Shown here one piece after another: positions 25,901-32,488 of a stretch of DNA of 64,000 nucleotides. Numbering within the stretch: the first letter of the stretch is position 1; every line of letters begins with the position of its first letter. The position numbers and the translations under genes were made by a program. Location of the stretch: contig CM057154.1 in the NCBI GenBank assembly GCA_029962745.1, forward strand, positions 15,274,723 through 15,338,722, given 5' to 3'. The stretch comes from Echinometra lucunter (lineage: Eukaryota > Echinodermata > Echinoidea > Camarodonta > Echinometridae). The notes beneath the pieces are model-generated. The model had not been told where the DNA came from. It saw nothing but the letters and a program-made list of their open reading frames with translations, and did no database searches.

Positions 25901-27671
25901 ACTGCACAAGCGATGTGTATTCAAGCGATGGTATGACTGTTGCGACTTGCAAAACTTGGATCGGAACGAAGGTTTTCTCTCGATTTCACTTATTTACAAA
26001 CAATATTTTCACTTCATTCTCACCTGGTCAGCGAGCAGGTGATAATATACTAACAATATTGTTTGTATTTCAGTGAATTTCAAGAGATAAAACCTTCGTG
26101 ACGATCCAAGTGTTGGGGTTTGGCAACACACCGTCGCATGAATTTACACATTTTTACAATTTTGTCGTGGCGCAGAGTCGAGTATAAGTGGGAATTCATA
26201 CGAGTGTGGCTGTATCCTCATGTCGATGCTGTGGATACAACCACACGCGTGTGGCCGTAAGGTAAAGACACACGCGTGTGGCTGTATACACTGCCATTTA
26301 ATTTATTGCTTGTTTCTGTTCTTTATTCACCTTTATATACCTGTTAATCAGGGAAGGAGCAGGGTTGCTGTTAATTTCAAAATAAATTTGGCCCTTTGTG
26401 GCTACGCTCAGAATGTGTTCAGGAAATACCTAAATAACAGCTTCAAAACCAAATGACGGAGTAAAAAAGCCAATAATTCTGACAAATATAACCATCAGTA
26501 ATTTCTGATTCAATGATTAAGGTATGTGTATCATTCAGTATATTTTTAATATTTTTTTCAAACCAATCCACTCAACAAAATCAAATAACCCATGCGCAGA
26601 TCATTGCATGCGGGACCGGACAACTCGCCTAAACCTAGCCTGCTGGATACGGTTAAAAGGCTGATGGCGCACCGTACGAAATCGCCTTCTGCTGCTTATC
26701 ACCAGCATTCATCAGTCTGATTAATTTTGTATGATGTAAATTGTATTTTTAAGTGTAAAACATGTCACATTGAAAAAAAATAATGGTATTTTTTATTAAT
26801 AAAACACCATTTATTGGAAAGAGTATAATGAAGGGTATGTCATGCATATTCATCATGACGGACAAAAGGTGAGATTGATTGGTATAAGATCGAAATATTG
26901 GTTTTGCATGAACATGAAAAGAGCTCTCGATCCACGCAAAAAGTGATTTTGGAGCTGAAAATGGCTGCGCCCTCATTAATCCGTGAACGCACATAGACTC
27001 TACGTGGACGTCCCTGGACTAACAGTTAGTTCTACACCCATATTCTACCCGTTTCCAGAACGGGACATAGACCATGTAGACCCCTACTCTAGATCTACAC
27101 GACATATACCCAGTTGTTGTATGTCCGGACAGGTTGTGTATCCGGACAGTCGATTTTAAACAGCCAATTGAAAAAGTTCACAGGCAAATCTCTTAAATGT
27201 ATCAGCACAAACTGTTAGACAATATTATAGCGAACAAAGATTGATGATGATTGGCACAAGTCAATGCATAGTTTTTGTTTAATCCAAAGACAAAAAAGAA
27301 GGCTTCATTTTGTTACATGTCCGGACACCCAACCCCCCCATCCTACATGCATGCATGTAGACTACATTAGAAAATGGGGTGGGGTATTCTGCAATTAAGC
27401 CCAACATTCTACACGTATGCACACATTTTTACTACACACAAGAAGGGCAATTAGAAAATGGCAACACCGCTGTCTTTAACGGGGCGTTAATGCATATCCA
27501 TGTCCGATGACTGACGGAATAAAGCGCTGGCCGCTGGCGCTGCTGGTGCATGCGATATGCACGAGCGCTGCCACAGCACAGTGATAATGGTGTGTGCGAC
27601 TGTGTGGTGCTTTGTCAGGCTTGAAAGTCGGGACGAAAGTGCATTTACATAACGCCAAACTTACCAGCCAT
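3657..27671 (-). CDS. BLMH: Bleomycin hydrolase, 5' seven coding exons (gene continues left of window)
   Basis: Cytosolic papain-like cysteine aminopeptidase (family C1B) that trims N-terminal residues from peptides and inactivates bleomycin; relatives form a barrel-shaped homohexamer. Seven exons, all bounded by GT-AG, join without a phase break: 7+155+150+231+93+156+159 = 951 nt, 317 codons. The product aligns throughout with vertebrate BLMH as I know it: the TNQRNSGRCWIF active-site block (Cys about residue 70, Gln six residues before it for the oxyanion hole), NIEEFEFSQNHLFFWDK, NDGGQWDMLVNLVNKYGV, PKKCFPE, TFTWEY, GPITP, and VNDPRP with NMVGGRKTLYNNQ. The usual length is ~455 residues, so the last ~135, with catalytic His and Asn, should lie beyond the left edge. 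No frameshift or stop interrupts the exons. Introns are 2818, 620, 1774, 1705, 2323 and 13824 bases, filled with repeats. Looks functional. Confidence 0.96.
4000..4245 (+). repeat. GC-rich minisatellite, CCGGCCGCGG units
   Basis: Five or six imperfect units of ~45-60 bases, each with 'atgccggccgcggcctgcc' followed by a short AT-rich spacer. The apparent protein (repeated AGRGLP / CRPRPA) is just the repeat read in frame. A related array in the opposite orientation lies at 16440-16720. Confidence 0.8.
4412..4920. repeat. ~0.6 kb interspersed repeat, copy 1
   Basis: Begins 'gggcgcaacaagaag', passes 'gagatatcgcgatcgc', 'atccataaaaggtaagataa', 'tagacccttgtcgg' and 'atttgccgatttttcat', and ends near 'agatatggccctg'. 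The same blocks occur in the same order at 5930-6320 and 15088-16320. No coding capacity seen. Confidence 0.7.
5200..5640. repeat. Foldback tandem repeat, TTCGTTATTCCGAA units
   Basis: Units of ~45-50 bases carrying 'ggttcgttattccgaa' and 'tccgaaaatgaaata' repeat in one orientation to about 5510, then appear inverted ('cgaaataacgaacctt') to about 5610. The two arms can pair into a long hairpin. No coding capacity. Confidence 0.75.
5930..6320. repeat. ~0.6 kb interspersed repeat, copy 2 (shorter)
   Basis: Same ordered blocks as at 4412-4920: 'gagatatcgcga', 'ccagtttacaaat', 'atttgccgattttggtgaa', 'gaagagaag', 'tttctagtttt', with deletions. Confidence 0.65.
6321..7171. other. Intron 6 stretch without a gene
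   Basis: AT-rich up to about 6700, then GC-richer with C or G runs at about 6943, 7016, 7097 and 7132-7155 (24 C). Reading frames here that contain poly-Pro or poly-Gly come from the runs. I see no coding sequence. Confidence 0.6.
7172..7318 (+). mobile_element. SINE-like element with (ATT)n tail, copy 2
   Basis: Similar to 350-432 up to 'ctatacaagaa', then followed by ~53 bases of imperfect ATT/ATC repeats (7265-7317). A short body with a simple-repeat 3' tail is typical of SINEs. No clear pol III A or B box found. Confidence 0.5.
7912..8215. repeat. Diverged tandem duplication, ~190 bp period
   Basis: 'aggaagtcctttcactgtttt' region (about 7978) and 'aggaagtccttcaaggttttt' region (about 8165) lie in matching contexts ('tttattgtgttgactt' / 'attattgtgttcatgt'; 'aatccctgcttggatttt' / 'aatccctgcttcgatttt'). 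A minus-strand frame reads through one copy but has no recognisable domain. Confidence 0.65.
8240..8968. other. Intron 6 stretch, nothing identified
   Basis: AT-rich, with T-runs near 8518-8532. No coding, RNA or clear repeat signal seen. Confidence 0.5.
8971..9084. repeat. (TAA)n microsatellite
   Basis: About 35 TAA/ATA triplets with a few interruptions (TAC, TGATTGA). The poly-Tyr and poly-Leu frames across it are artefacts. Confidence 0.95.
9389..9498. repeat. Two long C homopolymers
   Basis: Runs of 23 C (9389-9411) and about 18 C (9481-9498) separated by ~70 bases. Lengths may be inaccurate in the assembly. Confidence 0.9.
10050..10170. mobile_element. Degenerate copy of the GGGGAGCGTTTCATGA MITE
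   Basis: 'ctgacaagttgtcag', 'tttgataggctgcgaagcac' and 'taactatggtaactgtcag' match, in reverse orientation, the interior of the MITEs at 15443-15602 and 22704-22862. The terminal repeats are not recognisable. Confidence 0.5.
10200..15087. other. Intron 6 interior, low-complexity and unassigned
   Basis: Contains G/C runs (10367, 10934-10968 with 35 C, 12027, 14021, 14395, 14638), a (TTTGT)n stretch at 10557-10582, and a CA run at 12053-12066. Around 14070-14160 lies a segment similar to 31968-32065 ('acgttggtcg', 'ggtaatcg', 'cattgaaaaag', 'cgcccctg'). No supported coding sequence. Confidence 0.55.
15088..16320. repeat. ~0.6 kb interspersed repeat, copy 3 with internal partial duplication
   Basis: Starts 'gggcgtaagaagaattcccg', is interrupted by other sequence including the MITE at 15443-15602, and resumes 'agatatcgcgatcg', 'atccataaagggtaagataa', 'tagaccctcgtcg', 'atttgccgatttttcat'. 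The last third ('gatgacatc', 'tagaccctcgtcgg', 'atttgccgattttt') occurs again at 16013-16260. Confidence 0.65.
15443..15602. mobile_element. MITE, terminal inverted repeat GGGGAGCGTTTCATGA, copy 1
   Basis: 160 bp with 'ggggagcgtttcatga' at the left and its near-inverse at the right end ('tgatgaaatgctcccc'). Internal 'cttgtcggatgttttatccg' forms a small hairpin. Nearly identical to 22704-22862. Noncoding. Confidence 0.85.
16440..16720 (-). repeat. GC-rich minisatellite, inverted relative to 4000-4245
   Basis: Imperfect units with 'aggccgcggccggcacgg', 'gaggccgcgggtggcatggg', 'catgccggctgcgggc'. On the minus strand these match the CCGGCCGCGG units of the first array. It adjoins copy 3 of the 0.6 kb repeat. 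Confidence 0.7.
16730..17580. other. Intron 6, no feature identified
   Basis: Mixed-composition intronic DNA leading to BLMH exon 6; no repeat or coding signal beyond short T-runs. Confidence 0.5.
17640..17795 (-). CDS. BLMH: BLMH exon 6
   Basis: 156 nt, phase 0 to 0, acceptor caaaatag, donor AAG|GTACAA. Encodes residues 213-264 with IFRVTSICLGIPPTTFTWEY and QTIGPITPKDFYHQHVKP. The intronic sequence just past the donor is a CTG/CAG-like low-complexity run (about 17590-17636). Confidence 0.96.
17956..18289. mobile_element. MITE with TTAA target duplication
   Basis: 334 bp flanked by TTAA at 17952-17955 and 18290-18293. Ends AGGGTAGGTCCACCC and, inverted, AGGGAAAGTCCACCC; the inverted repeats continue through 'ctagaagtttcactgttt'. 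A TTAA target is typical of piggyBac-type transposition. Nonautonomous. Confidence 0.85.
18614..19031. mobile_element. MITE, terminal repeat TAAAGCCCACCGCACACT
   Basis: Left end 'taaagcccaccgcacact', right end 'agtgtgtggtgggctta', followed inward by 'atatgatc' / 'gatcgtaa'. 418 bp, AT-rich and noncoding inside. The target duplication is unclear. Confidence 0.75.
19455..19701. mobile_element. Long-arm inverted repeat element (MITE/foldback)
   Basis: The ~100 bp arms share 'gggctgttaaaaccttgtat', 'ttttgaggac', 'cagaaaaagc' and 'ggcaacct'. They face each other around a short loop near 19570-19590. Confidence 0.8.
20119..20211 (-). CDS. BLMH: BLMH exon 5
   Basis: 93 nt, phase 0 to 0, acceptor catgacag, donor GAG|GTGAGC. 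Encodes residues 182-212 (LRDYAKVLHSMVAKKASDSD and following), matching the MREFCIRLRNLVHSGATKGE helical segment of vertebrate BLMH in position and pattern. Less conserved than the neighbouring exons, as expected for this helical insert. Confidence 0.92.
20365..20858. mobile_element. Long-arm inverted repeat element
   Basis: Arms of ~165 bp, starting 'acctagaaaagttctttcc', share 'gatttaggttcctatg', 'cagcttggttgcccaaacag', 'aaccttgagcaatttgcata' and 'cataaatctgtatg'; the middle (about 20530-20690) is unique. Nonautonomous DNA element in BLMH intron 4. Confidence 0.85.
20860..21730. other. Intron 4, unassigned
   Basis: Contains two 'gtgggtacccag' words (about 21160 and 21277) bracketing a segment rich in 'gcgca', perhaps a degenerate element. 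No coding evidence. Confidence 0.4.
21917..22147 (-). CDS. BLMH: BLMH exon 4
   Basis: 231 nt, phase 0 to 0, acceptor ggtaccag, donor AAG|GTACCT. Encodes residues 105-181, including EPVEGRLVSFMLTNPTNDGG, QWDMLVNLVNKYGVMPKKCF and the start of the Arg-Arg-Leu-Asn helix. Close to the vertebrate protein across the whole exon. Confidence 0.97.
22225..22570. repeat. Foldback repeat of TTTGGTCTAAT units
   Basis: About eight short units (~20-25 bases) with 'tggtctaat' or 'cgtctaat' run to about 22415, then about seven inverted units ('attagaccaa') run to about 22570. Arms can pair; no coding. Confidence 0.8.
22704..22862. mobile_element. MITE, GGGGAGCGTTTCATGA family, copy 2
   Basis: 159 bp, differing from 15443-15602 at only a handful of positions, which points to recent spread. 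Terminal repeats are perfect over 14 bases (ggggagcgtttcat). Confidence 0.88.
23630..23745 (-). repeat. Possible tRNA-derived SINE fragment
   Basis: On the minus strand 'tagctcatctggttag' resembles a tRNA D-arm/A-box. No convincing B box or full cloverleaf, so not a tRNA gene. Confidence 0.3.
23922..24071 (-). CDS. BLMH: BLMH exon 3 (active-site cysteine)
   Basis: 150 nt, phase 0 to 0, acceptor aatgtag, donor AAG|GTGAGC. Encodes residues 55-104 with KPMTNQRNSGRCWIFACLNA: Gln of the oxyanion hole and the nucleophilic Cys (about residue 70) in the papain-type GRCWIF context. The following NIEEFEFSQNHLFFWDK block is nearly invariant in the family. Confidence 0.97.
24692..24846 (-). CDS. BLMH: BLMH exon 2 (N-terminal helix region)
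   Basis: 155 nt, acceptor cttcttcag, donor AAA|GTAAGT. Encodes residues 3-54, including EAFHADAKNLLAQNAATKYD, which corresponds to the LNSDPQFVLAQN region of vertebrate BLMH. Enters in phase 1 and leaves in phase 0. Confidence 0.92.
25555..26410. repeat. Tandemly duplicated intron 1 segment split by a MITE
   Basis: 'atttaatttattgcttg', 'cctgttaatcagggcagggg' and 'ttggccctttgtggctacgc' (25570-25690) recur at 26296-26408 ('...cagggaaggag...'). Between the copies sits the element at 25817-26295. Confidence 0.75.
25817..26295. mobile_element. MITE with 9 bp target duplication
   Basis: 479 bp with perfect 20-base ends GGCAGTGTATACAGCCACAC and its inverse. Flanked by ATTTAATTT at 25808-25816 and 26296-26304. 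Inner arms ('cgaaggttttctctcg' / inverse) form a second hairpin. An 8-9 bp target site fits hAT- or Mutator-like transposition. Noncoding. Confidence 0.85.
27105..27333 (-). mobile_element. TCCGGACA element, uninterrupted inverted copy
   Basis: 'gtccggacaggttgtgtatc' and 'cagtcgattttaaacagcca' through 'ggcttcattttgtta' and 'tgtccggacacccaac'. The same sequence occurs reversed at 38190-38800, where another element interrupts it. Ends are inverted repeats around TGTCCGGACA. Lies in BLMH intron 1, near exon 1. Confidence 0.75.
27665..27671 (-). CDS. BLMH: BLMH coding exon 1 (7 nt: start codon, Ala codon, one base)
   Basis: On the minus strand gcagccATGgctG is followed directly by GTAAGT, a consensus donor. 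The exon leaves one base (phase 1) and exon 2 supplies AA after a good acceptor, giving Met-Ala-Glu-Ile-Ser, so frame and spacing fit the short BLMH N-terminus. The start context (GCAGCCATGG) is close to an ideal Kozak site. An earlier ATG at 27677-27679 is in another frame and would misread exon 2, so it was not chosen. The call depends on the splice prediction; no transcript is seen here. Confidence 0.8.
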
Positions 27672-27857
27672 GGCTGCATAAATTTGATGTCTTGATGAGC
27701 TGAATCAGTCAGAATACAGACGATCGCATTCGTAAAATATCAATGAGTTATTTAACAATATAACAATGAGTATATAAGATAAAAATTGTCATAAAGATCC
27801 ACCCGGTATTATGAAATGCCAAGTGTGCGCGCACATATCTATAGCTACGCATCTCTA
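27672..27857 (-). promoter_or_regulatory. BLMH 5' UTR / proximal promoter (approximate)
   Basis: Non-repetitive AT-rich DNA between the BLMH start codon and an inverted-repeat element. It contains a TATA-like ttatata around 27770 on the minus strand, about 100 bases before the start codon, and one upstream out-of-frame ATG at 27677-27679. The transcription start is unknown; the assignment rests on position only. Confidence 0.35.
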
Positions 27858-27995
27858 GGGCACCGTTTCATGAAGAGTTTTGTCGGTGATTTTCACCGAC
27901 AAATTTTACAAGCTACTGAAAATCCTCGTATCTGATTGGCTGACAGCAAATTAGTCGGTGAAAATCACCGACAAAACTCTTCATGAAACACTCCC
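27858..27995. mobile_element. MITE related to the GTTTCATGA family, upstream of BLMH
   Basis: 138 bp; arms 'gtttcatgaagagttttgtc' and 'ggtgattttcaccgac' are nearly perfectly inverted at the right end. It shares the GTTTCATGA end, the hairpin layout and 'gattggctga' with the copies at 15443 and 22704, but the interior differs. It sits ~190 bp upstream of the BLMH start codon. Confidence 0.75.
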
Positions 27996-27999
27996 TAGA

Positions 28000-28630
28000 T
28001 CTAAATTGTAGCTAGCTAGGCTAGGCACACGTACACACGAGTAATTCAGGCTCTCATAGAAACAGCATCTAGGCGGATCGGGGGGGGGGGGGGGGAGCGA
28101 AGCGGCCGCGCCCCACCCCCATTGGCGGTGCAAAAAAAAGAGAGAGAAAAGAAAAAAATAAAAGAAGGAAAAAAAATGGAAAAAAGCAACCAAAAAAAAA
28201 ATTAAATAAATAAATCATAAATAAATATATAGCATGTAACTTTAACTCATGAAACTCTTGATTACCACGCCCGAAACGGGGGGGGGGGGGGGGGGGGGGG
28301 GGGAATGTTCGCTTGAACAAAACAAAAACAGGTCGGGCTATGGCAAAATTTCCGCTCGCGCTTCACGCTCGCATGCTTTTATTTTGAAGTTATAAGAAAG
28401 AATTACAAAGAAGTATAATTCATTCATGGGGATTTTCCGCATTTATTAAGGGGAGGTTAATTTAGGTTATCATCAGTTTTAGAAGGAGTTCAAGAATAAA
28501 TGCGAGGCAAAATTGCTCTGCCTTCAGGTTGATATAAACCAAAATTTCCGCTCGCGCTTCGCGCCGCGTCGCAATTTTCTCTTTCTCAAAAAAGTACCAT
28601 TTCCAAAGTCGAACCCCCGTAAAAATCCTA
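28000..28630. other. Low-complexity intergenic DNA
   Basis: G runs at about 28080-28095 and 28278-28303 (26 G), A-rich stretches, and two 'tttccgctcgcgcttc' words (28348, 28540) that also have a relative near 32750. No gene. Confidence 0.55.
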
Positions 28631-28814
28631 GTTACAGGCCTGACAGTAACTTACCCCCATAATGTAAAACTGGGGAGAGGTATCATTTCCAATAATGACG
28701 ATGGATCGCATTGTCGGAAGGGCCAGGGCCGTCGATCGATAACTGGGAAGGTGTGACACACCCCGGCCCCCACTGCCCAGGGTATCGTCGGTAAATCTGC
28801 GCTGCCGTCGGGAA

Positions 28815-29080
28815 AAATGAAAAAGGGGAGAGAACAAAATTAATGAGAAGGGGAAAGAAAAAAAGAAAGAAAAAGAAAAAAAAAAGAGAAAGAGGAAAGA
28901 AAAAAAAGGAAAAGGAGATAAGAAAAAAAAAAGGACAAAGAAAAGAAAAAGAGAAGGAAGAAAAAGAAAAGAGAGAAAAGAGCGGGGAAAGGAAAAGAGG
29001 AAAACAAAGAAGAAAATTGATGAGAAAAACAATGATGACAAGGTACAGAGAAGAAAAGTCTCGGAGAAAGAAAGAGAGGT
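28815..29080 (+). repeat. Polypurine tract
   Basis: Roughly 265 bases almost entirely A and G on the plus strand (AAAG/GGAA motifs). Lys/Arg/Glu-only and Phe/Ser/Leu-only frames across it are artefacts. Followed by a G run near 29120-29142. Confidence 0.9.
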
Positions 29081-29348
29081 TCCGACGTTATGCTTGCGGG
29101 TACGGTGCAGACGTGGAGTCGGGGGGGGGGGGGGGGGAGGGGGGATGATGGACCATGTTGGGTCAGGAAGGGTTGTCCTGGCTGTACTTTGTCGGTATTC
29201 TTGCTTGATCCTTCATCATCCTTGGTAAATTTTGATATTACGCAATTGGCGCGCTCTCTGTATACCGACGATAGTGTACTTGATGATGGGGCCGTCCACT
29301 TATCAGGTTACCCAGCCCTTCATTTAGTCCGGACTGGAATCTACTACT

Positions 29349-29711
29349 GCTTTCACATCAAGGTACGGTCGCTGCGACCGGTCACTGCGACCGTACCCAG
29401 CGACCGATCGGACGTGCTTTCACACCTCCGTCAAAATTTGGTCAGGCCCAGAGCGATCGGTCGCTGTATAGCTGACCTAGCCGGAAGCGGAAGACGAGAT
29501 AGTGCGTAGGCATGTTTTCGATCGGTCGCTGAGTACGATGTGCTTTCACATCTAGCTTGCATCGGTCGCGATCGGTCGCTGAAGTACCTCACCGACCGTA
29601 CTCAGCGACCGATCGTTTTTGACCAAAACGATCGGTCGCAGCGACCGATGAAATGCTTTCACATTATGATTTCATCGGTCGCAGCGACCGTACCTTGGTG
29701 TGAAAGCAGTA
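29349..29711 (+). mobile_element. GATCGGTCGC foldback element, copy 1
   Basis: Ends 'ctgctttcacatcaaggtac' and, inverted, 'gtaccttggtgtgaaagcag', flanked by TA on both sides. The interior is built from palindromic modules 'gatcggtcgctgagtacg' and 'cgcagcgaccg'. A reverse-oriented relative lies at 30512-30885. No transposase. Confidence 0.82.
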
Positions 29712-29979
29712 TACATTTCATAGAAAATTTTGTCGGTCGCTCGCTTCGCCCTGGTAGAAACAGAATGGTTTCAGACGGCAAACGAGGTGCCCAAAAAGAG
29801 TCATATTTGGCAAATAGGTGATCGAATGTTTTTTAGATATATTTTAGGAGTGATGACGAAATAACACTTGTACCATGAAGAGTGTATAATTTGCCTCGCT
29901 CGATGCGCTCGTTCGTATAGATGGAGGATAGTTTCGCCTTTTTGGCATATAGACAATCGAATATATAATTTAGCGTATC

Positions 29980-30156
29980 AGGACAACTCCCCCGGGGGCT
30001 GGGGGAGTTGTCCTTTGGGGAGTTGTCATCCGAGAAAGGTGTCCTCTGGGGAGAGTTGCCCTCGGGGGAGCTGTCCTCCAGGGGAGCTGTGCTCCAGGCG
30101 GAGTTGTCAGGTGGGAATCGTATCGGGGGAGTTGTCCTCCCGGGGGAGTTGTCCTA
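29980..30156. mobile_element. AGGACAACTCCCC inverted-repeat element
   Basis: Ends 'aggacaactcccccggg' and 'cccgggggagttgtccta'. The interior repeats 'gggggagttgtcct'-like modules six or more times. Inserted in the satellite between 'gcgtatc' and 'gaaccataattc'. Noncoding. Confidence 0.78.
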
Positions 30157-30261
30157 GAACCATAATTCAGATATCTTATATGTTTAAATGTATTCTGATG
30201 ACAAATAACACTCATTCTATGGAAAAGGGTATATATATTTTCTCGCTCGCTGCGCGACTTT

Positions 30262-30430
30262 GAACCCCGAGGTCCGTGGTTCGAATCCCTGCCGCGACAC
30301 TTGGCAAGACATAAATCTACATTATTTTGCCACGTCTTTCGGATGGTGACGTTAAAGGTCGGTCCTAGACGTAAAAAATCAGAATTGATTGATACACGTC
30401 TGTAAAAACCCCATTCACCACCACCACCGC
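30262..30430 (+). mobile_element. tRNA-derived SINE fragment
   Basis: 'gtggttcgaatccctgcc' is a good pol III B box in a tRNA T-arm context, with no A box upstream. The body ('tttcggatggtgacgttaaa', 'cagaattgattgatacacg', 'ttcaccaccaccacc') recurs inverted at 32228-32350 and in its copy at 43645-43760. Resembles echinoderm tRNA-type SINEs; the family name was not verified. Confidence 0.65.
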
Positions 30431-30511
30431 GCTCCCTCGTATTAAATATTCACATACGGGATCGTTTTCGAAAAGTAAAAGAATTCGGCACGCGAGGTTA
30501 CCGAACATTAT

Positions 30512-30885
30512 CTGCTTTCACACCAAGGTACGGTCGCAGAGACCGTACCCAGCGACCGATGAAATCATAGTGTGAAAGCATTTCATCGTACTCAGCGACC
30601 GATCGTTTTCGTCAAAAACGATCGGTCGCTGAGTACGGTCGCTGAGGTACTTCAGCGACCGTGCCCAGCGACCGTACCTTGGTGTGAAAGCACATCGTAC
30701 TCAGCGACCGATCGAAATGCAATGACCCCCATACATGCCCACGCGCTATCTCTACTTCCGCTTCCGGCTAGGTCAGCTATACAGCGACCGATCGCTCTGG
30801 GCCTGACCAAACTTTGACGGCGGTGTGAAAGCACGTCCGATCGGTCGCTGGGTACGGTCTCTGCGACCGTACCTTGGTGTGAAAG
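30512..30885 (-). mobile_element. GATCGGTCGC foldback element, copy 2 (inverted)
   Basis: Same ends (CTGCTTTCACACCAAGGTAC and inverse) as 29349-29711 and shared interior in reverse order, e.g. 'acttccgcttccggctaggt'. Inserted in a satellite unit next to TA/TAT. Confidence 0.82.
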
Positions 30886-32227
30886 CAGTATTAGATATCT
30901 TACTGGTCTAAGTGTATTTTGACGAAATAACATGAAAAAGAATGTATATTTTTCCTCGCTCGCTGCGCTCGCTCTTATAATATTCAAGTATGGGCTCGTT
31001 TAGGAACAACAGAAGAATTGGGCAAGCAAGCAAGCAATTGTGTATTTTTATGAAGAAATCACCTAAACCATGAAAAGGAGTATATATATATATATATATA
31101 TTTTTTTTTTTTCCTCGCTCGTATAGTTTTTGAAAGCGAATGAATTCGGCAAGCGAGGTGACCAAATATATGATTTAGATATCTAATACTGGCCTAAGTG
31201 TGTTTTGACGAAAAAAACATGAAAAAATTAAGGTGTTTATTTTTCCTCGCTCGCTGCGCTCGCTCGTATAATCAGATACGGGATCGTTTGGAATAACAGA
31301 AGAATCGGGCAAGCGAGGTGATCAAATATATAATTCAAATACCTTTCGCCCCATCGTGTATCTTAATAAAGAATAATAACCTCAACCAGGAAAAGGAGTA
31401 TATATATTTTTCCTCGCTCACTTCGCTCGCTCGTATAATATTTAGATACAGGATGTTTTTTAAAGCGAATGAATTCGGCAAGCGAGGTGACAAAAATAAT
31501 TTAGGTATCTAATAGGCCAATCGTATATTTTGATGAAGAATTATCACTTTTACCATGATAAGGAGTATATAAATATTTTTCCTCGCTTGCAAGCGAGGTG
31601 ACTGAATATCATGATTATATCTCATTGGTCCAAAATTTTGATGACGAAATAACATGAAAAAGAGTGGGTATTTTTTTTCTCGCTCGTATAATATTTAGAC
31701 ACTTGGGGAAAGCGAATTATTTCTGCAAGCGAAGTGACCAAGTTTATGATTTAAATATCGTATAGGCCTATATCTGGTTGATGAAGAATCATCACTTCTA
31801 AAACGAAAAGGAGATTCATTTCCTTGCTCGCTGCTCTCGCTCATAATACATGTAAAAATCAACCAAATCTGGTTGAAATTGAATGAAAATGTGCAGGAGA
31901 GACGAAGGAAAATGCGATAAACGCACACAATAAAGTGCCCCATGGGCTTTATGCGGTTTAAGTAGTAGACGTTGGTCGTTGGTAATCGATGGAAATGTTT
32001 GTCGGGAATCAGTGGCCTCTACACCCCCCCCCCCCCCATTGAAAAAGGTCTAGCGACGCCCCTGGGATTGACTAAACTTAATAATGCTCCCATTTTTAAA
32101 CACTGTTGATGCCCCTGATTCACGGAACTATAACGGTAAATTTTCCGATGTTCTTCCTCCCTTCCCCCGGCGGGCATGCTGACAATGTTGATCGACGCCC
32201 CTGGTGTAGACGAATGTTCTTCCGGTG

Positions 32228-32350
32228 GTGATGATGGTGGTGGTGAATCGGTTTTTTTTACAGACGTGTATCAATCAATTCTGATTTTTTACGTCTGGGA
32301 CCGACCTTTAACGTCACCATCCGAAAGACGTTTTCTTGAAAACTTCGTTC
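32228..32350 (-). mobile_element. SINE fragment, 5'-truncated (copy A)
   Basis: Inverse of the SINE body at 30310-30430 ('acgtctggg', 'cgacctttaacgtcaccatc', 'cgaaagacg'); it lacks the B-box part. An Alu-length frame across it is incidental. Confidence 0.65.
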
Positions 32351-32488
32351 GACCCCATCAAATAAAATTCTTTATTGGATACACGTACTTGTAAAAATGG
32401 TTTAATACAGATATTTTTTCAAAAGCTCATTCTCTGTAATCCTACTTCGTTTATGGCCTCTGAATTGCAGATGACTATATTTCCAACT

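Larger units (their letters stand above)
29750..31870. repeat. Satellite array with CCTCGCTCGCTGCGCTCGCT units
   Basis: Units of roughly 130-170 bases contain 'cctcgctcgctgcgctcgct', 'cgtataatatttagatac', 'gaattcggcaagcgagg', and a 'gatgaagaa..accatga' box. Units start near 29890, 30240, 30955, 31113, 31244, 31410, 31580, 31675 and 31815. The array is interrupted by the elements at 29980, 30262 and 30512. The right part (from 31208) is repeated at 42637-43270. Confidence 0.8.

Noticed and set aside
28628..29148. Lys/Glu/Arg-rich plus-strand and Phe/Ser/Leu-rich minus-strand proteins
   Set aside because: Direct translations of the polypurine tract; no start context, splice signal or domain.
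29090..29509. 139-residue plus-strand frame
   Set aside because: Begins in a G run and ends within the GATCGGTCGC foldback; no domain.
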